From Ruminococcus sp. (lineage in GTDB: Bacteria > Bacillota > Clostridia > Oscillospirales > Ruminococcaceae): 64,000 bases of DNA. The translations under genes and the position numbers were made by a program. The stretch spans positions 186,001 to 250,000 of the forward strand of contig NZ_JAHZAX010000002.1 in NCBI RefSeq assembly GCF_019423705.1, read 5' to 3'. This document shows positions 43,399-51,500 of the stretch, piece after piece; position 1 is the first letter of the stretch, and the number at the start of each line of letters is the position of its first letter. The notes under the pieces were generated by a model that had not been told where the DNA came from, searched no databases, and was given only the letters and a program-made list of their open reading frames with translations.

Positions 43399-44886
43399 TT
43401 ATCTCTCAAATGGGTTTTCTGTCGGATAAAGCATACCCTTAGGCTGATTGAAGCCGATATCTTTCATTCCGAGATAAGTCATAACGCTGTGGAGTGCCTT
43501 TCCATAATGGCCGAAGGCAACAGCGCCGTGGTGAGGATAATTTTTCTGAACGAGAACGTGACGATAAAATCTTCCCATTTCGTTGATAGCGAAAATGCCA
43601 ATCGAACCGAATGAACGTGTTGCAACAGGAAGCACTTCACCCTCTGCGATATAGCCCTTGAGCTGTGCGTCAGCTGTGGACTGGAAGCGGAAGAACGTGA
43701 TATCTCCGTCGATAATATCGCCCTCAAGAGTACCTCTCGAGATGTTCGGCTCGCTGTCCGGCTCGAGGTTTCTCTTCATAATACGCTGGAACTTCATTTC
43801 AGGCGCTTTAACAAGGCTTGAAGCTGTGTTTCCGCAATGGAAGCCCATAAATGTGTCCTTATGTGTATATGGGAACTTGCCTGCGATATCTTCATTGTAA
43901 ATATCAGCAGGAACTGTGTTGTTGATGTCGAGGAGCGTAACAGGTTTTTCTGATACGCAAACGCCTATGTACTCGCTGACAGCGCCGTAGATATCTACCT
44001 CGCAGGCAACAGGAATGCCGATCTTTGTAAGTCTTGAATTTACATAGCAAGGAACGAAACCGAACTGTGTCTGGAATGCAGGCCAGCACTTGTTTGCAAA
44101 TACAACGTACTCTCTTGAACCCTTGTGAGCCTCAGCCCAGTCAAGAAGCGTCAGCTCATACTGCGCAAGTCTTGGAAGGATACCAGCCATCTTGTTGCCC
44201 TTGCCAAGCTCAGCTTCCATATCTGCAACAACGGCAGGTATTCTCTCATCGCCAGCGTGGTTATTGAAAGCTTCAAACAGGTCAAGCTCGGAGTTCTCTT
44301 CGATCTCGATACCCATATTGTAAAGCTGTCTGATCGGCGCATTGCAAGCAAGAAAGTCCTGTGGACGTGGGCCGAATGAGATAACTTTCAAATTATTAAG
44401 ACCAAGGATAGTTCTTGCAATGGGAACGAACTCGCTTATCATCTTTGCGCACTCATCAGGCGTGCCAACAGGGTACTCAGGGATATAAGCCTTGATATTT
44501 CTCAGCGCAAGGTTATAGCTTGCATTGAGCATTCCGCAATAAGCGTCGCCTCTATTGTCGATAAGTTCCTTACCGCAAGGCTCTTCGGCTGCTGCAACGA
44601 ACATTACAGGGCCGTCAAACTTCTTTGCAAGCAAAGTTTCTGATGACTCAGGGCCAAAGTTTCCGAGATATACTACAAGAGCATTACAGCCGGCAGCATT
44701 TACCTCGCCCAGCGCCTTGAGCATATCCTTTTCATTCTCAACAACTGTTGGACATTCGTAAATTTCGCCGTAATTCTTTGTATACTCCTGACAGACTTTG
44801 ATACGTCTAGACTCAGAAAGAGACATTGGGAAACAGTCTCTTGAAACGGCAACGATGCCCAGTTTTACACTTGGTATATTTTTCAC
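43399..44886 (-). CDS. L-fucose/L-arabinose isomerase-family protein
   Basis: 495 residues. The fold and motifs fit the L-fucose isomerase superfamily: an N-terminal Rossmann-like domain (VKLGIVAVSRDCFP), a middle domain with IPAVVADMEAELGKGNKMAG, WPAFQTQFGFVPCYVNSRL, PVACEVDIYGAVSEYIG (metal-binding Glu and Asp) and HCGNTASSLV, and a C-terminal domain ending YPTENPFER. It probably converts an aldose to a ketose, but the sugar is not known; no fucose or arabinose transport or kinase gene is adjacent. A promoter with unusual upstream repeats precedes it. Confidence 0.82.
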   Translation of the reverse strand: MKNIPSVKLGIVAVSRDCFPMSLSESRRIKVCQEYTKNYGEIYECPTVVENEKDMLKALGEVNAAGCNALVVYLGNFGPESSETLLAKKFDGPVMFVAAAEEPCGKELIDNRGDAYCGMLNASYNLALRNIKAYIPEYPVGTPDECAKMISEFVPIARTILGLNNLKVISFGPRPQDFLACNAPIRQLYNMGIEIEENSELDLFEAFNNHAGDERIPAVVADMEAELGKGNKMAGILPRLAQYELTLLDWAEAHKGSREYVVFANKCWPAFQTQFGFVPCYVNSRLTKIGIPVACEVDIYGAVSEYIGVCVSEKPVTLLDINNTVPADIYNEDIAGKFPYTHKDTFMGFHCGNTASSLVKAPEMKFQRIMKRNLEPDSEPNISRGTLEGDIIDGDITFFRFQSTADAQLKGYIAEGEVLPVATRSFGSIGIFAINEMGRFYRHVLVQKNYPHHGAVAFGHYGKALHSVMTYLGMKDIGFNQPKGMLYPTENPFER

Positions 44887-44923
44887 ATTTCTAACCTCCG
44901 ATTTTCATATTTTTATATCAACG

Positions 44924-44952
44924 ATTATAACACATTCAAAGCAAATTTTCAA
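44924..44952 (-). promoter_or_regulatory. Sigma-A promoter of the fucose-isomerase-like gene
   Basis: Minus strand: TTGAAA (44952-44947), 17-base spacer, TATAAT (44929-44924). Confidence 0.7.
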
Positions 44953-44958
44953 TATCTT

Positions 44959-45009
44959 TTTGTGCAAATTTCGGGCGATATCCGCACAATTTGTGCAAAC
45001 ATCGCCCGA
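44959..45009. repeat. Paired TTTGTGCAAA sites and palindrome upstream of the fucose-isomerase-like promoter
   Basis: TTTGTGCAAA occurs at 44959-44968 and again at 44990-44999, 31 bases apart (about three helical turns). Around the second copy, TCGGGCGAT (44971-44979) and ATCGCCCGA (45001-45009) are a perfect inverted repeat, with GCACAA-T-TTGTGC inside it. It sits just before the -35 of the downstream gene and just after the stop of the DUF218 gene. It may be a regulator site, a terminator without T-tract, or both. Confidence 0.45.
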
Positions 45010-45017
45010 TAAAAATA

Positions 45018-45776
45018 TCAATTGCCGAAAACAAAGAAATGGGTCAGCCCCAGCCATTCCCTCACCCAATAGGTGAAAAGATATCGTGGTTCAGTATAAG
45101 CCGAATAGGCTGTGATATTCTCTACACCCTGCGCCTTTGCGATAAGGCTTGCACGATACTGGTGAAAGCCGTCGGTGACAATGGTCATATCGTGGCTCAT
45201 TCCACGCTGGTCGAGGATATCAAGAGTGTGCTTTATGTTCTCATAAGTAGAGGTAGACTTGTCCTCCATAATTATCCTGTCGCTGTCAATGCCCTTGTCC
45301 ACAAGATAAGTGTACATAGCCTGCGCTTCGCTTATCTTTTCGTTGCTTCCCTGCCCGCCCGAAACAATACACAAAGTTTCGGGATTTTCGTTGAGAGCTT
45401 CATATGCAGCGTCAAGACGTCTGCGCAGCATTCTTGACGGCCTTTCACCATTGACCTTGCAGCCCAGCACAACGATAACATTAGGCTTTTCGGGACGATT
45501 TTCCTGCGCTTTATACATCAATATCGAAAGTGTGGTGACATAAGCTATGCCTGCGACGATGATCGCACCAACGGCTATAAGTCCTACTTTGCCTGCACCG
45601 TGGCTCCATATCGCCGAAATTATACTACAAAACTTGCCCCAGTTTGCGGTTATTATCATAAGTATTAGCGAAACGATAATGCCGAACAGGTTGCCAGAAC
45701 ATATTATAGGAAGCGGCACAAGAAACAGAAAAAGCAGCAGCGTTTCCAGCGCCAGCAGAATTATCCGTCCATTCAT
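45018..45776 (-). CDS. DUF218 (SanA/YdcF/ElyC-like) membrane protein
   Basis: 252 residues. Three membrane helices at the N-terminus (about 3-22, 28-45 and 60-83), followed by the DUF218 domain: NVIVVLGCKVNGERPSRML, CIVSGGQGSNEKISEAQAM, IMEDKSTSTYENI and VTDGFHQYRASLIA. DUF218 proteins have been tied to envelope integrity and undecaprenyl-phosphate metabolism. The Gly-Cys and Glu/Ser motifs of the domain are conserved. Cannot assign a substrate. Promoter at 45802-45830. Confidence 0.87.
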   Translation of the reverse strand: MNGRIILLALETLLLFLFLVPLPIICSGNLFGIIVSLILMIITANWGKFCSIISAIWSHGAGKVGLIAVGAIIVAGIAYVTTLSILMYKAQENRPEKPNVIVVLGCKVNGERPSRMLRRRLDAAYEALNENPETLCIVSGGQGSNEKISEAQAMYTYLVDKGIDSDRIIMEDKSTSTYENIKHTLDILDQRGMSHDMTIVTDGFHQYRASLIAKAQGVENITAYSAYTEPRYLFTYWVREWLGLTHFFVFGN

Positions 45777-45801
45777 CTTTATATCTCCTTGTTTTTTCTA
45801 C

Positions 45802-45830
45802 ATTATAACACATCTTAGTGATAGGCACAA
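45802..45830 (-). promoter_or_regulatory. Sigma-A promoter of the DUF218 gene
   Basis: Minus strand: TTGTGC (45830-45825), 17-base spacer, TATAAT (45807-45802). Confidence 0.6.
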
Positions 45831-45871
45831 GTGAAAATTTTCTTAATGTTTCTTAATATTATCGACACAAA

Positions 45872-45903
45872 GAAAAATGCACCGAGGGAGAACCCTTCGG
45901 TGC
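45872..45903 (-). terminator. Terminator after the first HPr-like gene
   Basis: Minus strand GCACCGAAGGG pairs with CCCTCGGTGC around a short loop, followed by ATTTTTCTTT. Confidence 0.82.
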
Positions 45904-45985
45904 TGTCTTTTAAATCCTTAAACAAATAAAAGTAAAATATAACCTCAAAAGAATACTATAAAACCTCTAATCTAACTGATCTTCT

Positions 45986-46213
45986 TTAAGCAATGAAATC
46001 ACCGAACTTTTCGAGGAAAATCTTCTTGTCCCCGTTTTTTGTAACAAGTGCCGCTGTTTTCTTTGTGCCTATGCCGAAAATGCCAAGCAATGACTTTGGA
46101 TCGACCCTTATCGCACCCGATTCGAGCACCAGGTCAAACTGGCAGTCCTTTGCAGCATTATGCAGTCTGCTTATGTCATCAAGCGTATCAAGTCTGATAT
46201 ATGCTTTTACCAT
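45986..46213 (-). CDS. HPr-like protein without the phospho-histidine loop (copy 1)
   Basis: 75 residues, HPr length minus a few residues. The segment RVDPKSLLGIFGIG matches the HPr helix-2 region around Ser46 (KSIMGVMSLG in HPr), with Ser at position 41. The GIHARP active-site loop of HPr (His15, Arg17) is absent; the equivalent region is LDTLDDISRLHNAA. So it cannot take phosphate from Enzyme I, but could still be a substrate of an HPr(Ser) kinase or bind a transcription regulator, as Crh does. GGAGGG lies before the ATG. A similar gene is 300 bases away. Confidence 0.78.
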   Translation of the reverse strand: MVKAYIRLDTLDDISRLHNAAKDCQFDLVLESGAIRVDPKSLLGIFGIGTKKTAALVTKNGDKKIFLEKFGDFIA

Positions 46214-46268
46214 AACGATCCCTCCGTTTAATCCATTTTAAATATCTATTGTCTTAAACAAAGTACAC

Positions 46269-46297
46269 CTTATAGTATTCTTAAATACATTGTACAA
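46269..46297 (-). promoter_or_regulatory. Promoter of the first HPr-like gene
   Basis: Minus strand: TTGTAC (46297-46292), 17-base spacer, TATAAG (46274-46269). The 307-base gap 46214-46520 holds this promoter and the terminator at 46452-46491; the rest, AT-rich, shows no gene. Confidence 0.5.
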
Positions 46298-46451
46298 TTA
46301 ATATTCTATTCAATATACAGAAAATGTGTTACGTTCTCAGAAAAATTTCGTTAATTTAATTAAGTTTTCTGAGTGAAACAATCTTTGTTAATACATTATA
46401 CATTTGATAAGTAAAATATGCACAAATACACAGTCACACTCTTGTGCAAAA

Positions 46452-46491
46452 GCACACAAAAAAGGCACAGAGCCCGAAGCTCTATGCCTTT
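46452..46491 (-). terminator. Terminator after the second HPr-like gene
   Basis: Minus strand AAAGGCATAGAGC pairs with GCTCTGTGCCTTT around TTCGG (one U-G wobble), then TTTGTG. Confidence 0.9.
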
Positions 46492-46520
46492 CACCCGATA
46501 GATCGGAGTTTGAATCAATA

Positions 46521-46751
46521 TTAGTCAACAATAAATTCTTTGATCTCGTCAAGGAACTTGTCTGCGTCATCTGTATGTGCGACCAGCTGGATAGGACTTG
46601 AAAGATCAAGGCTGAAAATACCCATAATCGACTTAGCGTCAACTGCGTATCTGCCCGACGCAAGATCCACATCAAAGTCGTACATTGATACAACGCTTAC
46701 AAACTTCTTTACTGCTGCGATTGAGTCAAGCTGAATTTTTACCTTTTTCAT
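46521..46751 (-). CDS. HPr-like protein without the phospho-histidine loop (copy 2)
   Basis: 76 residues. VDAKSIMGIFSLDL is nearly identical to the HPr Ser46 region (KSIMGVMSLG), Ser at position 41. Like copy 1, it lacks the GIHARP loop: the N-terminal region reads QLDSIAAVKKFVSVV. Ending DKFLDEIKEFIVD forms the HPr C-terminal helix. GGAGGA lies before the ATG. Its own consensus promoter (46852-46879) with a hairpin at the start suggests regulated expression. Confidence 0.82.
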   Translation of the reverse strand: MKKVKIQLDSIAAVKKFVSVVSMYDFDVDLASGRYAVDAKSIMGIFSLDLSSPIQLVAHTDDADKFLDEIKEFIVD

Positions 46752-46824
46752 AGTAATTCCTCCTTACGGAACAGTCGGCTGATCTTACATTCTCTTCCCG
46801 ACTTCTTCCCCACTATAATATATA

Positions 46825-46846
46825 TTGTAGATCTTTTTCTCTACAA
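46825..46846 (-). repeat. Inverted repeat in the leader of the second HPr-like gene
   Basis: TTGTAGA (46825-46831) and TCTACAA (46840-46846) are perfect inverted copies with an eight-base loop, just after the expected transcription start. Could be an operator or an RNA hairpin. Confidence 0.45.
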
Positions 46847-46851
46847 CTTAT

Positions 46852-46879
46852 ATTATATACGTTTTTTCGCATTTGTCAA
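46852..46879 (-). promoter_or_regulatory. Sigma-A promoter of the second HPr-like gene
   Basis: Minus strand: TTGACA (46879-46874), 16-base spacer, TATAAT (46857-46852). Confidence 0.75.
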
Positions 46880-46886
46880 TGGATAT

Positions 46887-46915
46887 TTGCAAAAAAAAAT
46901 AAAATATGATACAAT
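46887..46915 (+). promoter_or_regulatory. Sigma-A promoter of mtaB
   Basis: TTGCAA (46887-46892), 17-base spacer, TACAAT (46910-46915). Only seven bases separate it from the divergent promoter, so the two -35 regions are back to back. Confidence 0.6.
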
Positions 46916-47019
46916 AATCAAGAGTGACAGATAAGGAAGCTGAAATTTGTGCATATTTAACACAATATATAATTTCTTTTGTACAATATAAACATTTAAG
47001 TAATGAAAGGAAATCAATT

Positions 47020-48327
47020 ATGAAATCGTTTTATTATACATTTGGCTGCAAAGTCAATCAGTATGAAACTGAAAATATAAAGGAAGCTATGCTCTCACAA
47101 GGCTATGAAGCGACCGACGATCACGCCGAAGCAGAGGTCTGTATAATAAACACCTGCACGGTGACGGCTCAGTCCGACTCAAAGTGCCGCCAGCTTATCC
47201 ACAAGATTCGCAAGGACAATCCCGAATGTCTTATCGTCCTAGCTGGTTGCTTTCCTCAGGCTTTTGAAAAGCAGGCGACGGAAATGAGTGAATGTGATAT
47301 AATCGTCGGAACGGGTGCAAAGAAAGAGATACCCCAGCTTATCAAAGAATACATAACTCACGGTGAGCGGATAGTCAAGATCGTGCCGAGAGAAAAGGGC
47401 AAAGCCTTCGAGAAGATGACTAACTCAGGCGCCGACAGCAAGACCCGTGCTTACATAAAGATACAGGACGGCTGCGATCAATACTGCACTTACTGCATTA
47501 TCCCGAGAGCAAGGGGGCATATCTGCTCAAAGCCGCTGGAAGATATCGCTCCCGAAGTGCAGCAGCTTGTCGATTCGGGTCACAAGGAGATAATCCTAAC
47601 GGGGATAAATCTTTGCTGTTATGGTCGTGACTTCAAGGACGGCATAAGGCTTATCGACGCCATCGAAAGAGCTTGCAGCTGTGAGGGCGATTTCAGAGTG
47701 CGCATTGGTTCTATTGAGCCAGAGCTTATTTCTGACAGCGATATCCAGCGAATGGCGAAGCTTAAAAAGCTTTGTCCTCACTTTCATCTTTCCCTGCAAA
47801 GCGGCTGCGACGAAACTTTGAAGCGTATGAATCGCCATTACGATACGTCAGAATATGAAACGCTTTGCAAAAAACTTCGTGAAAATTTTCCGAATTGCGC
47901 CATAACGACGGACATAATGGTGGGCTTTGCGCAGGAGACTGAGGAAGAGTTCCAGCAGTCTCTTGATTTTGCAAAGAGGATAGCCTTTGCGGAGGCGCAT
48001 ATTTTCCCATATTCACGCCGACCCGGGACAGTCGCCGACAGAATGAGCGGTCAGCTTGACAGAAAGACTAAACACCGCCGTGCAGCTCAAATGGCTGAGG
48101 TCTGCAATGAGACAAAAGCGGCTTATCTGCAAAGCCTTGTGGGAACTGTACAGGAGGTGCTCTTTGAAAAGGAGACATCACCCAAGTATCATCAAGGTCA
48201 CGCACCAAATTATGTTACAGTAAAGATACCGAGAGAAAGCGAAAATATTTCGCTGCGCAGACAGCTTATCAAGGTAAAAATTACATCTGCGGACGACGAA
48301 TTTTGCTATGGCGATACCATCATATAA
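47020..48327 (+). CDS. mtaB: tRNA (t6A37)-methylthiotransferase MtaB
   Basis: 435 residues. N-terminal UPF0004 domain with Cys ligands in FGCKVNQYET, INTCTVTA and LAGCFPQ; radical SAM motif CDQYCTYCIIPRARG; C-terminal TRAM-like tail. CxxxxN and t6A-specific features (FGCKVNQ, family TIGR01579 type) indicate MtaB rather than MiaB. It adds a methylthio group to t6A37 of tRNA. The start at 47020 has AAAGGA upstream. A leader of about 98 bases follows the promoter; a longer reading from 46924 would begin next to the promoter and lacks a ribosome site. Confidence 0.93.
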   Translation: MKSFYYTFGCKVNQYETENIKEAMLSQGYEATDDHAEAEVCIINTCTVTAQSDSKCRQLIHKIRKDNPECLIVLAGCFPQAFEKQATEMSECDIIVGTGAKKEIPQLIKEYITHGERIVKIVPREKGKAFEKMTNSGADSKTRAYIKIQDGCDQYCTYCIIPRARGHICSKPLEDIAPEVQQLVDSGHKEIILTGINLCCYGRDFKDGIRLIDAIERACSCEGDFRVRIGSIEPELISDSDIQRMAKLKKLCPHFHLSLQSGCDETLKRMNRHYDTSEYETLCKKLRENFPNCAITTDIMVGFAQETEEEFQQSLDFAKRIAFAEAHIFPYSRRPGTVADRMSGQLDRKTKHRRAAQMAEVCNETKAAYLQSLVGTVQEVLFEKETSPKYHQGHAPNYVTVKIPRESENISLRRQLIKVKITSADDEFCYGDTII

Positions 48328-48339
48328 TGTATAACGTGA

Positions 48340-48362
48340 GGACGGCAAAAGCTGTCCCCTTT
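48340..48362 (+). terminator. Terminator after mtaB
   Basis: GGACGGC (48340-48346) pairs with GCTGTCC (48351-48357), one G-U pair, AAAA loop, then CCTTTTT. Confidence 0.78.
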
Positions 48363-48466
48363 TTGCTTGCACCAGCGCATTTCGATAAAATAATAAAAAT
48401 TTTCACAAAGTCAGACAATATAAACTCGCTTTAAATTATATGCCCTGCCAAATAATAAGAATTATA

Positions 48467-48496
48467 TTGACAAATAAGCGAGAAATGTTGTATAAT
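48467..48496 (+). promoter_or_regulatory. Sigma-A promoter of purL
   Basis: TTGACA (48467-48472), 18-base spacer, TATAAT (48491-48496). The leader is only about 25 bases, so there is no room for a purine riboswitch. Confidence 0.85.
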
Positions 48497-48525
48497 AAGA
48501 CTATCTATTATAAGGAGATGTAGCT

Positions 48526-51500
48526 ATGTCTGTTTACCGTATTTACGTTGAAAAAAAGCCTGAATTTGCCGTTGAAGCAAATTCTCTTATCAGCGGTATC
48601 AAATCAGCCCTTGGTCTTGAGAACCTTGCAGGTCTGAGAGTTATAAACCGCTATGACGCAGAGGGTCTCTCAAGAGAGGATTTTGACCTTGCAACACCTG
48701 TTGTATTCTCAGAGCCTGCCGTTGATGTGACCTACGATCACCTTCCTGCAGTTAAAGTTGACGAGTTCGTTTTCGCTGTTGAGTATCTTCCAGGTCAGTT
48801 CGATCAGAGAGCCGACTCCTGCGCACAATGTATCTCCCTTCTCACAGGTGGAAAGAGACCTACTATCAAGTCCGCAAGAATCTACATTGTTTCTGGCAAG
48901 CTGACTGATGAAGAGCTTGTACAGATCAAGCACTATATGATAAACCCTGTTGAGTCAAGAGAGGCTTCATTTGACTGCTTCGATACTCTTGATATCAAGT
49001 ACACTATTCCAACAACTGTAAACACAGTCGAGGGCTTTATCTATTCCACAGACGACGATCTGAAATTTATGCTCACAGACCTTGGTCTTGCAATGGACTT
49101 TGACGATATCAAGTTCTGTCAGGATTATTTCAAGAACGTTGAAAAGAGAAACCCAACTATCACAGAGATCAGAATGATCGACACATACTGGTCAGATCAT
49201 TGCCGTCACACTACATTCTCCACTATAGTTGATAATGTAAACATAGATTCTGATTATATCGCTGCAACATTTGCAGATTACATCAACACAAGAAAAGACC
49301 TTTATGCAGGCAGAACTGACAAGCCTGTCACACTTATGGATCTTGCTTGTATCGGCGCAAAGCAGCTTAAAAAGGCAGGTCTGCTCAAGGATCTTGACGA
49401 GAGCGAGGAGATCAACGCTTGCTCTGTAAAGATCACAGTTGACGTTGACGGCAATCCTGAGGACTGGCTGCTTATGTTCAAGAACGAGACACACAATCAC
49501 CCTACTGAGATCGAACCATTCGGCGGTGCGGCAACTTGTCTCGGCGGCGCTATCAGAGACCCTCTGTCGGGACGTTCTTACGTTTATCAGGCAATGAGAG
49601 TTACCGGCGCCGGCAATCCTCTCGTTCCGGTCGAGGACACTATCACGGGCAAGCTTCCACAGAGAAAGATCGTTGTGGGCGCTGCAAACGGCTATTCATC
49701 ATACGGCAATCAGATCGGACTTGCAACAGGTCACGTTCACGAAATTTATCACCCTGGCTATGTTGCAAAGAGAATGGAGATCGGCGCTGTTGTTGGTGCT
49801 GCTCCTGCTTCAAATGTTAGACGTGAAAGACCTGAGCCTGAGGATATCGTAATTCTTCTCGGCGGCAGAACTGGCCGTGACGGCTGCGGCGGTGCAACAG
49901 GTTCTTCAAAGTCACACACGCTCCACTCTCTCGAGAGCTGCGGTGCTGAAGTTCAGAAGGGTAATGCGCCTGAGGAAAGAAAGCTTCAGAGACTGTTCAG
50001 AAATCCTGAAGTCACATCAATGATCAAGCGCTGCAACGACTTTGGCGCAGGCGGTGTTTCCGTTGCTATCGGCGAGCTTGCTGACGGACTTTCTATCAAC
50101 CTTGACGCTGTTACAAAGAAGTATGACGGCCTTGACGGCACAGAGCTTGCTATATCTGAGTCACAGGAGAGAATGGCCGTTGTTATCGCAAAGAGCGATC
50201 TTGAAAAGTTTATGGCTGAGGCTGCAAAAGAAAACCTTGAAGCAACAATGGTGGCAAGAGTTACAGCTGAACCAAGACTCAAGATGAACTGGTGCGGCAA
50301 CACTATCGTTGATCTTACAAGAGAGTTCCTTAATTCAAACGGCGCTGAAAAGCATACTGACATCGTTATCCCTGCACCTGTTTTCGCAAATGACGACAGC
50401 AACGAAGATACTGCTGACCGCTGGGAAGCTATGATCTCAAACCTCAACATCTGCTCACAGAAGGGTCTTGTTGAGAGATTTGACTCAACTATCGGCGCAG
50501 GCACAGTTCTTATGCCTTACGGCGGTAAATATCAGAACACACCAACACAGGCAATGGCTGCAAAGATACCTGTACTTCACGGAAATACAAAGACAACATC
50601 TATTATGGGCTGGGGTTATGATCCTTTCCTTTCATCCATCAGCCCATATCACGGCGCAATGAGCGCAGTTGTTGAGTCTATCGCAAAGGTAGTGGCAACA
50701 GGCGGTACATATGAAAAGTGCTGGCTCACATTCCAAGAATATTTTGAGAGAACTCAGAACAATCCTGAGCGTTGGGGCAAGCCAATGGCTGCTTTACTGG
50801 GTGCTTACAAGGCACAGATCGCACTTGGCTGCGGTTCTATCGGCGGCAAGGACTCAATGTCGGGTACATTTGAGGAGATCGACGTTCCGCCGACACTTGT
50901 TTCATTCGCTGTTTCAGTCGGCGAGTCTGACAAGATAATCTCACAGGAATTTAAGAAGACCGGTTCAAAGGTAATTCTTATCAAGCCTGCATATGACGAC
51001 AACAAGCTTGTTGATTTCGATTCACTCAAGGCTGTATTTGAAAAGGTCGAAAATCTTATCGCCGAGGGCAAGGTTCTTTCCTGCTGGGCCGTTTCATACG
51101 GCGGCGTTTCGGAAGCTGTTGCAAAAATGGCATTCGGTAACAAGATCGGCTTTAAGTTCACAGACAAGCTTACCGCTGAGGAGCTTTACAGAGCTTGCTA
51201 TGGCGCATTTGTTATCGAACTTGCAGAGGGCGTTGAGACTGACGAGAGAGTTATCGGTGAAACAACTGAAAGCTATGAGATCGAGTCCGACAGCTATACA
51301 ATAAGCCTTGACAAGCTCCAGTCACTTTGGGAGGGCAAGCTTGAGCCTGTATATCCTGTTCACGTTAACGAGCCTGCTGAAAAGCCTGAAAAATACAGCT
51401 TTAAGGCAGAAAAAAGAGTTGCACCTGCTATCAAGGTGGCAAAGCCAAAGATACTTATCCCTGTATTCCCCGGCACGAACTGCGAATATGATACAGCAAG

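Noticed and set aside
44971..45009. Hairpin at 45.0 kb as sole terminator of the DUF218 gene
   Set aside because: A strong stem, but no T-tract, and it carries repeated TTTGTGCAAA sites that a terminator does not need; kept as a possible regulatory element instead.
48467..48525. Purine riboswitch in front of purL
   Set aside because: The leader after the promoter is only about 25 bases, too short for the aptamer.
49986..50504. 172-residue frame opposite purL
   Set aside because: Ser-rich antisense frame produced by codon bias in purL.
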